From positions 5,456,001-5,520,000 of the forward strand of contig NZ_QUMQ01000001.1 of assembly GCF_003387075.1 (NCBI RefSeq): a DNA stretch of 64,000 nucleotides, given 5' to 3'. Shown in pieces: positions 21,028 through 32,234 of this stretch (within the stretch, counting starts at the first letter, position 1; every line of letters starts with the position of its first letter). The position numbers and the translations under genes were made by a program. The notes under the pieces are model-generated. The model had not been told where the DNA came from. It did not search any database and was given only the letters and a program-made list of their open reading frames with translations. This DNA comes from Asanoa ferruginea (GTDB taxonomy: Bacteria; Actinomycetota; Actinomycetes; Mycobacteriales; Micromonosporaceae).

Positions 21028-21043
21028 TTCGGAGAGGACAACG

Positions 21044-23083
21044 ATGACGAGACGCGTCCTGGCGGCGGCCGCCGCGGCGATCCTGCTCACCGGCGCGCTG
21101 GTCGGCTTCGGCGCGGCTCCCGCGTCGGCGGCGAGCGTGGACCCGAGCGGCTGGTACGTGTTGGTCAATCGCAACAGCGGCAAGGCGTTGGACGTCTACA
21201 ACCTGGCGACCAACGACGGTGCCCGGATCACCCAATGGACCCGCAATGACGGCGCACAGCAGCAGTGGCAGTTCGTCGATTCCGGCGACGGCTTCTACCG
21301 GCTCAGGTCGCGGGTTTCCGGAAAGGTGCTCGACGTCTACAACCGGTCGACCGCCGACGGCGGTGCGATCGTGCAATGGGCCGACAACAACGGCACCAAC
21401 CAGCAGTTCCGGCTCGCTGACTCGGCGGGCGGCTACGTGCGGCTGGTCAACCGCAACAGCGGCAAGGTGGTCGAGGTGCAGGGCGCCGCGACCACCGACG
21501 GGGCCAACGTCGTGCAATACACCGACTGGGGCGGCAACAACCAGCAGTGGCAACTCGTCCCCGTCGGCGGTGCCGGCGGCGGTGGCACCTACGCCAACCC
21601 CGTGGTCTGGCAGGACTTCGCCGACGGCGACATCATCCGGGTCGGCGACGCCTACTACTACTCGGCGTCCACCATGCACTACTCGCCCGGAGCGCCGATC
21701 CTGCGCTCCTACGACCTGGTCAACTGGGAGTACGCCGGCCACTCGGTGCCCAGCCTCGACTTCGGCTCGAACGCCTACAACCTGAGCGGCGGCCGGGCGT
21801 ACGTGAAGGGAATCTGGGCGTCGACGCTGAACTACCGGCGCAGCAACGGCACCTATTACTGGCTCGGCTGCGTCGAGTTCAACCGCACCTACGTCTACAC
21901 GGCCACCGCGGTCGACGGCACGTGGCAGAAGCGCGCACAGATCAACAACTGCTACTACGACGCCGGACTGCTGGTCGACGACAACGACACCATGTATGTC
22001 GCGTACGGCAACACGAACATCAGCGTCGCCCAACTCTCGGCCGACGGCCTGAGCCAGGTGCGCAGCCAGCAGGTGTTCAGCACCCCGTCGAGCGTCGGCA
22101 CGCTGGAAGGCGCCCGGTTCTACAAGCGCAACGGCAGCTACTACATCTGGCTGACCCGCCCGGCCAACGGCCAGTACGTGCTCAAGTCCAGCAGCCCCTT
22201 CGGCCCGTACGAGATGCGGCAGGTGCTCCTGGATCTTCCCGGCCCGATCGCCGGTGGCGGTGTGCCACACCAGGGCGGCCTGGTGCAGACCCAGAACGGC
22301 GACTGGTACTACATGGCCTTCGTCGACGCCTATCCCGGCGGCCGGATGCCGGCGCTGGCTCCGATCACCTGGAGTTCCGACGGCTGGCCGACCGTGCAGA
22401 CCGTCAACGGCGCCTGGGGCAGCAGCTATGCCAAGCCCAACATCCCGGCCTCCGGGCGCACCGTGCAGTCGATGATCGGCCCCGACACGTTCGGCACCAC
22501 CGCGCTCGGCCCCCGGTGGGAGTGGAACCACAACCCCGACAACACCCGCTGGTCGGCCGGCAACGGCCTGCGGCTCCAGACGGCGACCGTCACCAACGAC
22601 CTCTACGCGGCCCGCAACACCCTCACCCATCGGATCCAGGGGCCGTCGTCCACCGCGACCATCGAGGTGGACTACTCCGCGATGGCCAACGGCGACCGCG
22701 CGGGTCTGGCCATGCTGCGCGACTCGTCGGCCTGGATCGGCGTCCGCCGCGACAACGGCGTCAGCCGCGTGTCGATGACCAATGGGCTCACGATGAACAG
22801 CAGTTGGGCCACCACCGGCACCGGCACCGAGCAGGCCGGTGCCACGGTCACCGGCGGCCGGATCTGGTTGCGGGTCAACGCCGACATCCGGCCCGGATCC
22901 GGCCGCCAGGCCCGGTTCTCCTACAGCACCGACGGCACCACCTTCACCAGCCTCGGGCCCGCGTTCACGCTCAACAACGCCTGGCAGTTCTTCATGGGCT
23001 ACCGGTTCGCGATGTTCAACTACGCCACCCAGGCGCTCGGCGGCTCGGTCACGGTCCGCCGTTTCGACCTCACCACCCCCTGA
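21044..23083 (+). CDS. Secreted CBM13-GH43 (beta-xylosidase/arabinofuranosidase type)
   Basis: 679 residues from ATG 21044, behind GGAGAGG; a longer frame upstream would cross the operator and is not used. Signal peptide 1-31. An N-terminal RICIN/CBM13 trefoil (about 34-180, QQQWQFVD and NQQWQLV ends) precedes the GH43 propeller (about 185-475, [24 protein letters not shown] with the base Asp; [20 protein letters not shown] with the acid Glu). A C-terminal beta-sandwich (about 490-679, [19 protein letters not shown]) is the usual companion of beta-xylosidase-like GH43 enzymes. It is transcribed with the GH62 gene 20 bases downstream, whose N-terminal module is nearly the same. Confidence 0.9.
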   Translation: MTRRVLAAAAAAILLTGALVGFGAAPASAASVDPSGWYVLVNRNSGKALDVYNLATNDGARITQWTRNDGAQQQWQFVDSGDGFYRLRSRVSGKVLDVYNRSTADGGAIVQWADNNGTNQQFRLADSAGGYVRLVNRNSGKVVEVQGAATTDGANVVQYTDWGGNNQQWQLVPVGGAGGGGTYANPVVWQDFADGDIIRVGDAYYYSASTMHYSPGAPILRSYDLVNWEYAGHSVPSLDFGSNAYNLSGGRAYVKGIWASTLNYRRSNGTYYWLGCVEFNRTYVYTATAVDGTWQKRAQINNCYYDAGLLVDDNDTMYVAYGNTNISVAQLSADGLSQVRSQQVFSTPSSVGTLEGARFYKRNGSYYIWLTRPANGQYVLKSSSPFGPYEMRQVLLDLPGPIAGGGVPHQGGLVQTQNGDWYYMAFVDAYPGGRMPALAPITWSSDGWPTVQTVNGAWGSSYAKPNIPASGRTVQSMIGPDTFGTTALGPRWEWNHNPDNTRWSAGNGLRLQTATVTNDLYAARNTLTHRIQGPSSTATIEVDYSAMANGDRAGLAMLRDSSAWIGVRRDNGVSRVSMTNGLTMNSSWATTGTGTEQAGATVTGGRIWLRVNADIRPGSGRQARFSYSTDGTTFTSLGPAFTLNNAWQFFMGYRFAMFNYATQALGGSVTVRRFDLTTP

Positions 23084-23103
23084 ACGTGAACGGAGGAATC
23101 GAC

Positions 23104-24603
23104 ATGACGAACCAATCCAGCCGGCGACGTTGGTGGTTGCCACGGGTCGTCGCCGGCGGTGTCGCGGCGGTTATGGTCGCTGTCGCCGCCGCGGCGGTGC
23201 TGGCGACGCCGGCCGCCGCGGCGACGGTCGACACGAGCGCGTGGTATGTGTTGCTCAACCGCAACAGCGGCAAGGCCTTGGACGTCTACAACCTCGCGAC
23301 GAACGACGGCGCGCGGATCACCCAGTGGGCACGGAACAACGGCAACCAGCAACAGTGGCAGTTCGTCGACTCCGGCAGCGGCTACTACCGGCTGAGGTCC
23401 CGGTTGTCCGGCAAGGTGCTCGACGTCTACAACTTCTCGACCGCCAACGGCGGGTCCATCGTGCAGTGGACCGACCTCAACGGGACCAATCAGCAGTTCC
23501 GGTTGGCCGACTCCGACAGCGGCTACGTGCGGTTCATCAACCGCAACAGCAACAAGGTGGTCGAGGTCCAGGGCGCCTCGACCGCCGACGGTGGAAACAT
23601 CGTGCAGTACGACGACTGGAATGGCAGCAACCAGCAGTGGCAACTCGTCCGCGTCGACGGCGGGTCAAACCCCACCACACCGCCGCCGAGCGGGAGCTGC
23701 TCTCTTCCCTCCACCTACCGCTGGACCTCGACCGGTTCGCTGGCGACTCCGAGGTCTGGGTGGGTCTCGCTAAAGGACTTCACCTACGCCCCCTACAACG
23801 GCCGGCGTCTGGTCTATGCGACGAACCACAACACCGGCACGGCGTGGGGCTCGATGAACTTCAGCCTCTTCACGAACTGGTCCGACCTGGGCTCGGCGAC
23901 CCAGAACGCCATGCCGTTCGCCGCGGTGGCACCCACCCTGTTCTATTTCGCGCCGAAGAACATCTGGGTGCTGGCCTATCAGTGGGGTGGGACCGCCTTC
24001 TCCTACCGGACGTCGAGCGATCCGAGCAACGTGAACAGCTGGTCATCGCAGCAGGTGCTCTTCAACGGCAGCATCTCCGGCTCTGGCACCGGCCCGATCG
24101 ACCAGACCCTGATCGGCGACAGCACGAACATGTACCTGTTCTTCGCCGGAGACAACGGCAAGATCTACCGGTCGAGCATGCCGATCGGTAACTTCCCCGG
24201 CAGCTTCGGCTCGTCGACGACGACGATCATGAGTGACTCGACGAACAACCTGTTCGAGGCCGTTCAGGTCTACAAGCTCCAGGGTGAGACCCGCTACCTC
24301 ATGATCGTGGAAGCCATCGGCTCGCAGGGCCGCTACTTCCGCTCGTTCACTGCCACCAGCCTGAGCGGCTCGTGGACACCGCAGGCCGCGTCCGAGAGCA
24401 ACCCGTTCGCCGGCAAGGCCAACAGCGGTGCGACCTGGACCAACGACATCAGCCACGGCGATCTGGTACGCAGCAACGCCGACCAGACGATGACCGTCGA
24501 CCCCTGCAACCTGCAACTGCTCTACCAGGGACGGTCTCCGAGCTCGGGCGGCGACTACGGCCTGCTGCCCTACCGGCCAGGTGTCCTGACCCTGCAACGC
24601 TGA
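23104..24603 (+). CDS. Secreted CBM13-GH62 alpha-L-arabinofuranosidase
   Basis: 499 residues; ATG 23104 follows ACGGAGGAATC. Signal peptide about 1-39. CBM13 trefoil about 40-190. After a PTTPPPSG linker comes the GH62 domain (about 195-499), starting [24 protein letters not shown]. Family landmarks [36 protein letters not shown] and a C-terminal [14 protein letters not shown] are all present. GH62 enzymes remove arabinofuranose from singly substituted xylose in arabinoxylan. Second gene of the operon; a hairpin separates it from the convergent GH10 gene. Confidence 0.93.
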   Translation: MTNQSSRRRWWLPRVVAGGVAAVMVAVAAAAVLATPAAAATVDTSAWYVLLNRNSGKALDVYNLATNDGARITQWARNNGNQQQWQFVDSGSGYYRLRSRLSGKVLDVYNFSTANGGSIVQWTDLNGTNQQFRLADSDSGYVRFINRNSNKVVEVQGASTADGGNIVQYDDWNGSNQQWQLVRVDGGSNPTTPPPSGSCSLPSTYRWTSTGSLATPRSGWVSLKDFTYAPYNGRRLVYATNHNTGTAWGSMNFSLFTNWSDLGSATQNAMPFAAVAPTLFYFAPKNIWVLAYQWGGTAFSYRTSSDPSNVNSWSSQQVLFNGSISGSGTGPIDQTLIGDSTNMYLFFAGDNGKIYRSSMPIGNFPGSFGSSTTTIMSDSTNNLFEAVQVYKLQGETRYLMIVEAIGSQGRYFRSFTATSLSGSWTPQAASESNPFAGKANSGATWTNDISHGDLVRSNADQTMTVDPCNLQLLYQGRSPSSGGDYGLLPYRPGVLTLQR

Positions 24604-24612
24604 CCGCATGTT

Positions 24613-24642
24613 GGCCGGGCGCCCGTCCCTGGGCGCCCGGCC
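24613..24642. terminator. Bidirectional terminator
   Basis: A perfect 12-bp GGCCGGGCGCCC stem with a 6-base loop lies between the convergent GH62 and GH10 genes. Confidence 0.8.
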
Positions 24643-24652
24643 GACAGGCCCT

Positions 24653-26032
<1,380 letters not shown>

Positions 26033-26064
26033 TCACGCACCTTTCCAAAAGGGTTGCTGCATTT

Positions 26065-26100
26065 CTTGCGAGATTGCCTTATTGTTTCCGGGCATTCAAG
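26065..26100 (-). promoter_or_regulatory. Shared glycosidase promoter block (GH10-CBM13)
   Basis: Read leftward: CTTGAATG, CCGGAAAC, AAGGCAATCTCG. TTGAAT and CAATCT are 17 bases apart. It lies 36 bases upstream of the xylanase start. Confidence 0.5.
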
Positions 26101-26140
26101 AGGTGAAATGTGTTATGGGATCGACCCCAATAAAGTCGTA

Positions 26141-26170
26141 TTGACACTCCGCGATGTCCGACGACATGCT
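26141..26170 (+). promoter_or_regulatory. Candidate promoter of the CBM13 esterase
   Basis: TTGACA (26141) and CATGCT (26165) are 18 bases apart. The palindrome ATGTC-CGAC-GACAT (26154-26167) sits between them and could be an operator. Confidence 0.4.
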
Positions 26171-26196
26171 CGTCCTGAGACGAATGGAGTGAATCA

Positions 26197-27519
26197 ATGG
26201 CCAAGCGCACCGATCCGCATCGTTGGCGCAGACTGCTCGCGATCACGGGAAGCGTCGTGCTGGCCGGTGCCGGGATCACCGGCATCCGGCTCGGCTCCGC
26301 GGCCGCGGACGCCGTTCCCCTCGCAGCGACGGCCGGCTGTGGCAGGGCCCCGGCGTTGAACAGTGGCACCCAGACGATCCAGAGCAGCGGTCAGAGTCGC
26401 AGTTTCATCCTGCGGGTTCCCGCCAACTACAACAGCAATAATCCGTACCGGTTGATTTTCGCGTTCCACTGGCGCGGTGGCACGATGAATGACGTCGCCT
26501 CGGGCGGAAGCAGTGGAAGCGCCTGGGCCTACTACGGGATGCAGGAGCAATCGGCCAACAGCGCGATCCTGGTGGCGCCGCAGGGCCTCGGCAATGGCTG
26601 GGCCAATTCCGGCGGTCAAGACATCACCCTGGTCGACGACATCATGAAGCGAATCGAAGACGCCCTCTGTGTCGACCCGACGCAGCGCTTCGCGATGGGG
26701 TTCAGCTACGGGGGTGGCATGAGCTACGCGATCGCGTGCACCCGTGCCACCGTCTTCCGGGCGGTTGCGGTCTACTCCGGCGCGCAGCTCAGTGGATGCA
26801 GCGGTGGCACCCAGCCGATCGCATACTTCGGGATCCACGGCATCTCGGACAATGTCCTCAACATCTCCGCAGGACGTTCGTTGCGTGACACGTTCGTGCG
26901 CAACAACGGCTGCACCGCCCAGAGTCCGCGCGAGCCGGGCGCGGGAAGCGGGTCACACATCACCACCGCCTACTCGTGCCGAACGGGATATCCGGTGCAG
27001 TGGGCCGCCTTCGACGGCGGTCACGGGCCCGGTCCCGTCGACGGCTGCTCCGGCTGTGAAGACGGCACCAGGACCTGGACCAAGGGCGAAGTGTGGCGGT
27101 TCTTCGCCCAGTTCGGGGCCACCACTCCGACGCCCAGCCCGAGCGGTAACCGGTTGCGCAACGAAGCCTCCGGCCGCTGCCTGGACGTCAGCCAGGCCTC
27201 CACGGCCAACGGGGCACAGCTCCAGATCTGGGACTGCCACACCAACGCCAACCAGCAGTTCACCCAGAACGGCAACGCCCTACAGGTGACCGGGAAGTGC
27301 CTGGACGCCCCACCCAACGCCGCCGCCGGCACCCGGGTGCAGATCTGGGACTGCAACGGCGGCGCCAACCAGAGCTGGGTCTTCAACAGCAACGGCACGA
27401 TCAGCAGCGCCCAGACCGGCCTGTGCCTCGACGTCAACGGCGCCGCCACCACCAACGGCTCCGCGGTCATCGTCTGGACCTGCCACGGCGGCACCAACCA
27501 ACGCTGGACCCGGGCGTAG
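26197..27519 (+). CDS. Secreted CE1/PHB-depolymerase-type esterase with CBM13
   Basis: 440 residues; ATG 26197 behind TGGAGTGA. Signal peptide about 1-38. The alpha/beta hydrolase domain (about 45-305) shows LIFAFHWRGG (oxyanion region), nucleophile S170 in GFSYGGG and a His in FDGGHGPG. This group includes feruloyl esterases and acetyl xylan esterases of CE1 as well as polyhydroxybutyrate depolymerase-like proteins. Fusion to a xylan-type CBM13 (about 315-440) and the divergent xylanase favour a feruloyl or acetyl xylan esterase. The CBM13 is a near-copy of that in the xylanase at 24653. Confidence 0.86.
   Translation: MAKRTDPHRWRRLLAITGSVVLAGAGITGIRLGSAAADAVPLAATAGCGRAPALNSGTQTIQSSGQSRSFILRVPANYNSNNPYRLIFAFHWRGGTMNDVASGGSSGSAWAYYGMQEQSANSAILVAPQGLGNGWANSGGQDITLVDDIMKRIEDALCVDPTQRFAMGFSYGGGMSYAIACTRATVFRAVAVYSGAQLSGCSGGTQPIAYFGIHGISDNVLNISAGRSLRDTFVRNNGCTAQSPREPGAGSGSHITTAYSCRTGYPVQWAAFDGGHGPGPVDGCSGCEDGTRTWTKGEVWRFFAQFGATTPTPSPSGNRLRNEASGRCLDVSQASTANGAQLQIWDCHTNANQQFTQNGNALQVTGKCLDAPPNAAAGTRVQIWDCNGGANQSWVFNSNGTISSAQTGLCLDVNGAATTNGSAVIVWTCHGGTNQRWTRA
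27148..27512 (+). repeat. 365-bp inverted repeat, right arm (CBM13 module)
   Basis: Partner of 24660-25024. The 2,123 bases between the arms hold both catalytic domains and the divergent promoters, so inversion by recombination would leave both fusions intact. Confidence 0.9.
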
Positions 27520-27544
27520 CCACCGGTCTCGCGAGGAACCACCG

Positions 27545-27577
27545 GGTGGGCCGGCGACCAGAGGTCGCCGGCCCACC
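27545..27577. terminator. Bidirectional terminator
   Basis: A perfect 15-bp stem GGTGGGCCGGCGACC with a 3-base loop lies between the convergent esterase and GH95 genes. Confidence 0.8.
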
Positions 27578-27626
27578 AAGGCCAGTCGGCTAGCGAACCG
27601 CGGCGTCGGGAGCGTAGGTCGGACGG

Positions 27627-30600
27627 CTAGCTGAAGACGATCGTCCACTGTAGGTTGACGCTGCCGTCCCAGGCCCACTGTTTCAGGTTCGACCCGGACG
27701 CGACGTTTCCGCCGCTGTCGAGGGCCAGCCCGGTCGACCTGTTCGTGATCCGGTAGCGGCCGGCGCCGAGGTGGTCGATCTGCCACTGCTGGTTGGTGCC
27801 GCCGTTCCAGGCGCCCTGCCGTGCCGGTGAGCCGTTGGCGGTCGCGCCCCAGCCGTCGGCGACCATGCCGTTGGCGCGGTTGACGATGCGGCAGTAGCCG
27901 GCGCCGGTCTCGACGAGCTGCCATTGCAGGTTGTTGCTTCCGTTCCAGGTCCACTGCTTGAGGTTGGCGCCCGAGGCGACGTTGCCACCGCTGTCGATCA
28001 CCAATCCGTTGGCCACGCTGGCCAGCCGCACATACCGGGACGGCGCGAAGGTGACCCGCAAGGAGGCGATCGCGTCGTTGTTGCCGGTGGACCGCAGGTC
28101 GGCATTGTCGGCGGTGAACACCCAACTGGTGCCGGCGAAACCGTCATTGGCGTAGCCGACGACCTGGTATCCCGAGGTCACCCGCAGCGAGGAGGCGACG
28201 CGCAGCCCGAGGCCGGCCGACTGGAGCTGCGCCGCGGTGTAGTTGCCGACCGCCAGCGCCACGCCCGTGCCGCCGTAGCTCACGTCGGGGTAGATGACCA
28301 CCGAACCGGAGACGGGCGGCGACGTCGCGGTGATGCGGTAGCCGCGACCGGCCAGCACGGGCAGCGTGATGACGTCGTCTTCTGGCTTGACGACCGTGAG
28401 GCTGCCGCCGCTCGTGGTGTCGACGACCTGGAAGGAACCGGCGAAGAGCCGGCCGCGGATGTTGACGGTGCCGGCGCGGTCGGCCCGCACCTGAACCTCG
28501 CTGGCCTGACCGGCGCTCCACGTGATGTCCACGGTGTAGCCGCCCCGCCCGCGCAGCCCCTGCACCCGGCCCGCCGGCCAGGCGGCCGGCAGCGCCGGCA
28601 GCACGTGCAGCTCGCCGGCGTGGCTGTGCAGCAGCATCTCCGCGATGCCCGACGTGGCGCCGAAGTTGCCGTCGATCTGGAAGGGCGGGTGCAGGTCGAA
28701 CATGTTGGGTGCCAGCCGGTCGGGCGTGGCGAGCAGGCGGACCAGGTCGTGAGCCCGGCTGCCTTCCTCCATCCGCGCCCAGTAGTTGATCTTCCAGGCC
28801 AGTGACCAGCCGGTGCCGTCGTCGCCGCGCAGTTCGAGGGTCCGGCGGGCGGCGTTGAAGAGGGTCGCGTTGCCGCGTTTGGTGATCTGGTTGCTGGGAT
28901 GGAGCCCGTAGAGGTGCGAGACGTGGCGGTGGTTGGTCTCCGGCTCGACCCAGTCGTAGAGCCACTCCATGATGTTGCCGCGGGAGCCGACCCGCATCGG
29001 GGGCAGCCGGTCCCGGGTGGCCAGCACCCGGGTGCGGAAGTCGGCGTCGACGCCCAGCACCTGGCTGGCCTGGGCGCAGCCGTTGAACAGGTCGCGGAGG
29101 ATCTGGTTGTCCATCGTCGGCCCGGCGCACACGCTCACGCCGGAGTGGTGTGCGAGCTCCGGCGAGTTGGACGGGTTGGTGACCAGGTAGCCCAGGCTGG
29201 GCTCGGCGACGAGGGTGTCGAGGAAGAACTGCGCGGCACCCTTGAGCGCCGGGTAATTCTGCCGCAGGAAGTCGAGGTCGCCGGTGAAGCGGTAGTGGTC
29301 CCAGATGAGGGTGGCCAGCCACGCGCCGCCGGTCTGCCACATGCCCCACAGCGCCCCGTCGACAACGGAGCTGCCCCGCCACGCGTCGGTGTTGTGGTGG
29401 GTCACCCAGCCGCCGGCGCCGTATTGGACCTGGGCGGTGCGGGCGCCGGTCACGGACAGGTCGTTGATCATCCGGAAGGCCGGCTCGTAGCACTCCGAGA
29501 GGTTCGTGGTGTCGGCCGGCCAGTAGTTCATCGGCAGGTTGGCGTTGATGGTGTATTTCGAGTCCCACGCGGGCGCCAGCGAGTCGTTCCAGATGCCCTG
29601 GAGATTGGCCGGTTGGCTGCCCGGTCGCGACGACGAGATCAACAGATAGCGGCCGTACTGGAACAGCAAAGCGGAGAACTGCGGATCGTTGACGCTCGCG
29701 TGCTGCGAGATCCGCACGTCGGTCGGTTGGTCCGCCGCGGAGGTGCGCCCGAGGTCGAGCGTCGTCCGGCCGAACAACGCCTGGTAGTCGGCCACGTGCC
29801 GGCTGCGTAGCTGGTCGAAGGATCGGCCCTGTGCGGCATTGAGTTGCCCGCGTGCGATGCCCTGGTAGTCGCCGTTCGCGTTCGCGTAGTTGACGTAGCT
29901 GGTGCCGATGGAGATCAGCAGCGTCACGCTGTCGGCGTTGCGGACCTGCAGCGTGCCACCGGAGCTGCTGACGCTGCCACCGGTGGCGACGGCCCGGGCC
30001 AAGGCCAGGAACCTGACCCGGCCGGTGACGCCCTCCATGTCGCCGGAGACACCGTCGACCGCGACCGTCGCACTGTCGGGGCTCGACAGGGTCGTGCGTT
30101 GGGGGCTGTCGAAGCGCGCCGAGAAGATGATGGAACCGGCCCGGTCGGCGGTCAGCCGCACCACGATCACCTGATCCGGCGCGCTGGCGAAGACCTCGCG
30201 TTGAAACCCGACACCGCTCTGCGTGTACGACACGGAGGTGGTCGCCGTGGTGAGGTCGAGATGCCGGTAGTAGCCGGAGACTCCGCTGCCGCTCGGAAAG
30301 GTGAGCCGCAGGTTGCCGACGGTCTGGTAGGCGAGCTGGCCCGCAGGCCGACCCAGCATGGCCTGGTCGACCAGCGACTGGGCCTGGCTCCACTGGTTGG
30401 CGAAGACCAGCCGCCGGATCTCCGATAGCGCTGCCGCGCCCTGGGTGTTGCTCGAGTCGTAGGGGCCGCCGGCCCACACCGTGTCCTCGTTGAGCTGCAA
30501 CCGTTCGACGTCGGTGTTGCCGAACACCATCGCGCCCAGCCGCCCGTTGCCGACCGGCAGCGCCCGCAGCCAGTCGGTGCCGGCGCTCTCGTCATACCAG

Positions 30601-30728
30601 AGGGCCAGGTCGTTGGCGGCCAGCACGGCCGCGGGCGCCGCTGACGCGGGTCGGGGAAGGGCGAGCCAGGGCAGAAGCGTGGCGCCCGCGCCGAGTTGGA
30701 GCACCTGCCGTCGGGTCAGATCAGACAT
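27627..30728 (-). CDS. Tat-exported GH95 glycosidase with beta-gamma-crystallin-like and CBM13 domains
   Basis: 1,033 residues, the last gene of the GH127-GH54-GH95 operon, 21 bases after GH54. The start has a Tat signal (TRRQVLQLG, RR at 6-7). GH95 (about 38-780) shows NGRLGAMVFGN, NEDTVWAGGP, LQGIWND, NANLPMNYWPA, HHNTDAWRGS and HVSHLYGLHPSNQI. GH95 enzymes are alpha-1,2-L-fucosidases or alpha-L-galactosidases. A two-motif crystallin-like segment (about 795-885, YPDVSYGGTGVAL and YANDGFAGTSWVF) is followed by a RICIN/CBM13 domain (about 890-1033). Export by Tat implies folding before secretion. The target is probably a fucosylated or L-galactosylated plant polymer. Confidence 0.9.
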   Translation of the reverse strand: MSDLTRRQVLQLGAGATLLPWLALPRPASAAPAAVLAANDLALWYDESAGTDWLRALPVGNGRLGAMVFGNTDVERLQLNEDTVWAGGPYDSSNTQGAAALSEIRRLVFANQWSQAQSLVDQAMLGRPAGQLAYQTVGNLRLTFPSGSGVSGYYRHLDLTTATTSVSYTQSGVGFQREVFASAPDQVIVVRLTADRAGSIIFSARFDSPQRTTLSSPDSATVAVDGVSGDMEGVTGRVRFLALARAVATGGSVSSSGGTLQVRNADSVTLLISIGTSYVNYANANGDYQGIARGQLNAAQGRSFDQLRSRHVADYQALFGRTTLDLGRTSAADQPTDVRISQHASVNDPQFSALLFQYGRYLLISSSRPGSQPANLQGIWNDSLAPAWDSKYTINANLPMNYWPADTTNLSECYEPAFRMINDLSVTGARTAQVQYGAGGWVTHHNTDAWRGSSVVDGALWGMWQTGGAWLATLIWDHYRFTGDLDFLRQNYPALKGAAQFFLDTLVAEPSLGYLVTNPSNSPELAHHSGVSVCAGPTMDNQILRDLFNGCAQASQVLGVDADFRTRVLATRDRLPPMRVGSRGNIMEWLYDWVEPETNHRHVSHLYGLHPSNQITKRGNATLFNAARRTLELRGDDGTGWSLAWKINYWARMEEGSRAHDLVRLLATPDRLAPNMFDLHPPFQIDGNFGATSGIAEMLLHSHAGELHVLPALPAAWPAGRVQGLRGRGGYTVDITWSAGQASEVQVRADRAGTVNIRGRLFAGSFQVVDTTSGGSLTVVKPEDDVITLPVLAGRGYRITATSPPVSGSVVIYPDVSYGGTGVALAVGNYTAAQLQSAGLGLRVASSLRVTSGYQVVGYANDGFAGTSWVFTADNADLRSTGNNDAIASLRVTFAPSRYVRLASVANGLVIDSGGNVASGANLKQWTWNGSNNLQWQLVETGAGYCRIVNRANGMVADGWGATANGSPARQGAWNGGTNQQWQIDHLGAGRYRITNRSTGLALDSGGNVASGSNLKQWAWDGSVNLQWTIVFS

Positions 30729-30749
30729 TCGCGGACTCCAAAGGAAAGT

Positions 30750-32234
30750 TCAGCGGTAGCCGGCGGCGACGATGTTCGCCTGCACGGCGTTCTCGGTGGC
30801 GTCGGACGGGTATCCGGTCACGATGGCTCCTTCGTAGAAGGTGCCGGCGCTCAGGTTGGCGCCCCCGTTGGGCTTGCAGCAGTCTCCGCCGCTGCCCAGG
30901 ATGATCGCCCCCTGCTTCTTCATGGGGCTGTATCCGCCGGGGAGAGCACCGTCCCAGAGCGTGTAGCGACTGCCGGACTGGGCGTTGCTGCCCTTGATGG
31001 CGAAACGCGACGTGCCGTTGTTCTTCAGCGTGGCGCTGACGAACTTGCTCGTGAACGCGCGCTGGTTGGTGTTCCAGGATTGGCTGCCGCCGGGGTAGAG
31101 ACCCCACTCCAGGTCGGCCTGGACCCACGGCCCGGTGCCGGAGCATCCGCCGAACCAGCATTGGGTGCTGAAGTTGATGGCGTCCATCGCGCCGGCGGCG
31201 TCGGCCGACCGCGTCGTCTCGCTATTGCCGTAGTCGAAGCAGCAGCCGTTGTTGACGTGGGTGCCGCTGGTGACCATGTACATGCCTTCGGGTGCGCTGC
31301 CGGTCGGCACGCCGGTCAGGTGGCCGTCACGCCAGTAGCTGTTGCCCGGGTTGATGTAGAGCGAGTAGGCCTTGCTCCCCGCGACCGTGAGGGATTCGGT
31401 GGTCGCGACCGCGGGTCGGCTCTGTGGCGATCCGGGAACGACGCTCGAACCCTGATACCACAGGTCGTTTCCCCGCCCGGACTGGTCGAAGACGACGGTG
31501 ACCACGCACGTGGTGCCGGAGCAGAAGGAGTCCTGGGTGGCGGCGTTGGCGGGACCGCCCGCGCGGAGCACACCGATGTTGCGGGTCGTGCTGTCCGAGG
31601 AGCGCCGGACCTGGTAGAGGGAACCGTTGTAGCTGCCGTAGAGCGCGCGGGTGGTGCTGTGCGCGGCGACGCACGGTGTCCCGCCAGACGCGTAGATGTC
31701 GCAGGTCCCGGCACCCGACGGTGTCGTCGGTGTGCTCCACTGCTGGTTGCTCTGGCCGTGGCAGCTCCAGAGGATGATTCGCGTGCCGTTGGTCGTCCCG
31801 GCGGCGTAGGCGTCCAGACATCGGCCCGACTGCACTCCGGTGATCGTGCCGTTGGTGTTCACGTTCCACTGCTGGTTCGCTTGGCCGTTACAGTCCCAGA
31901 TGATCACCGAGGTGCCGTCGCCGGTCCCTTGCTGGAAGGCGTCCAGGCACTTGTTGCCGTACACCATCAGCTGTTTGCTCGTGGTGTAGGTCCAGGTCTG
32001 GTTGGCGGCACCGGTGCAGTCCCACAACTGCGCCTGTGCGCCGTTGGTGGAGCTGGGTACATCCAGGCACCGTCCGGATTGGACGCTCGTGATCGGCGCG
32101 CTCTGCCCCGGCTGGATGGGCGCCGCGACTGCGGTGCCGGGCACGATAAGGAGAAGGAGGGCGGCGCCCAGCAAGGGCAGTCGCCGCCGGTGTACGAGGA
32201 CCATCGCGGTCACCTCACGTCGGGAGCTGGTCAT
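30750..32234 (-). CDS. Secreted CBM13-GH54 alpha-L-arabinofuranosidase
   Basis: 494 residues. ATG 32234 overlaps the GH127 stop (ATGA). A signal peptide (about 1-36) is followed by a CBM13 (about 40-160; GRCLDVPS, NKCLDAFQ, GRCLDAYA) and then the GH54 catalytic domain (about 170-494): CDIYASGGTPCVAAHSTTRAL at its start, CFDYGNSET, LWDGALPGGYSPMKKQGAI and GGDCCKPNGG. These match fungal AbfB catalytic domains closely. GH54 is mostly fungal and uncommon in bacteria. Fungal AbfB has a C-terminal CBM42; here that module is missing and a CBM13 sits in front. Confidence 0.9.
   Translation of the reverse strand: MTSSRREVTAMVLVHRRRLPLLGAALLLLIVPGTAVAAPIQPGQSAPITSVQSGRCLDVPSSTNGAQAQLWDCTGAANQTWTYTTSKQLMVYGNKCLDAFQQGTGDGTSVIIWDCNGQANQQWNVNTNGTITGVQSGRCLDAYAAGTTNGTRIILWSCHGQSNQQWSTPTTPSGAGTCDIYASGGTPCVAAHSTTRALYGSYNGSLYQVRRSSDSTTRNIGVLRAGGPANAATQDSFCSGTTCVVTVVFDQSGRGNDLWYQGSSVVPGSPQSRPAVATTESLTVAGSKAYSLYINPGNSYWRDGHLTGVPTGSAPEGMYMVTSGTHVNNGCCFDYGNSETTRSADAAGAMDAINFSTQCWFGGCSGTGPWVQADLEWGLYPGGSQSWNTNQRAFTSKFVSATLKNNGTSRFAIKGSNAQSGSRYTLWDGALPGGYSPMKKQGAIILGSGGDCCKPNGGANLSAGTFYEGAIVTGYPSDATENAVQANIVAAGYR

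Noticed and set aside
20830-21043. A riboswitch or structured leader upstream of the CBM13-GH43 gene
   Set aside because: The conserved pieces (TAACAGAAAG, promoter block, palindrome) read better as DNA elements; I could not draw a consistent RNA fold shared by the copies.
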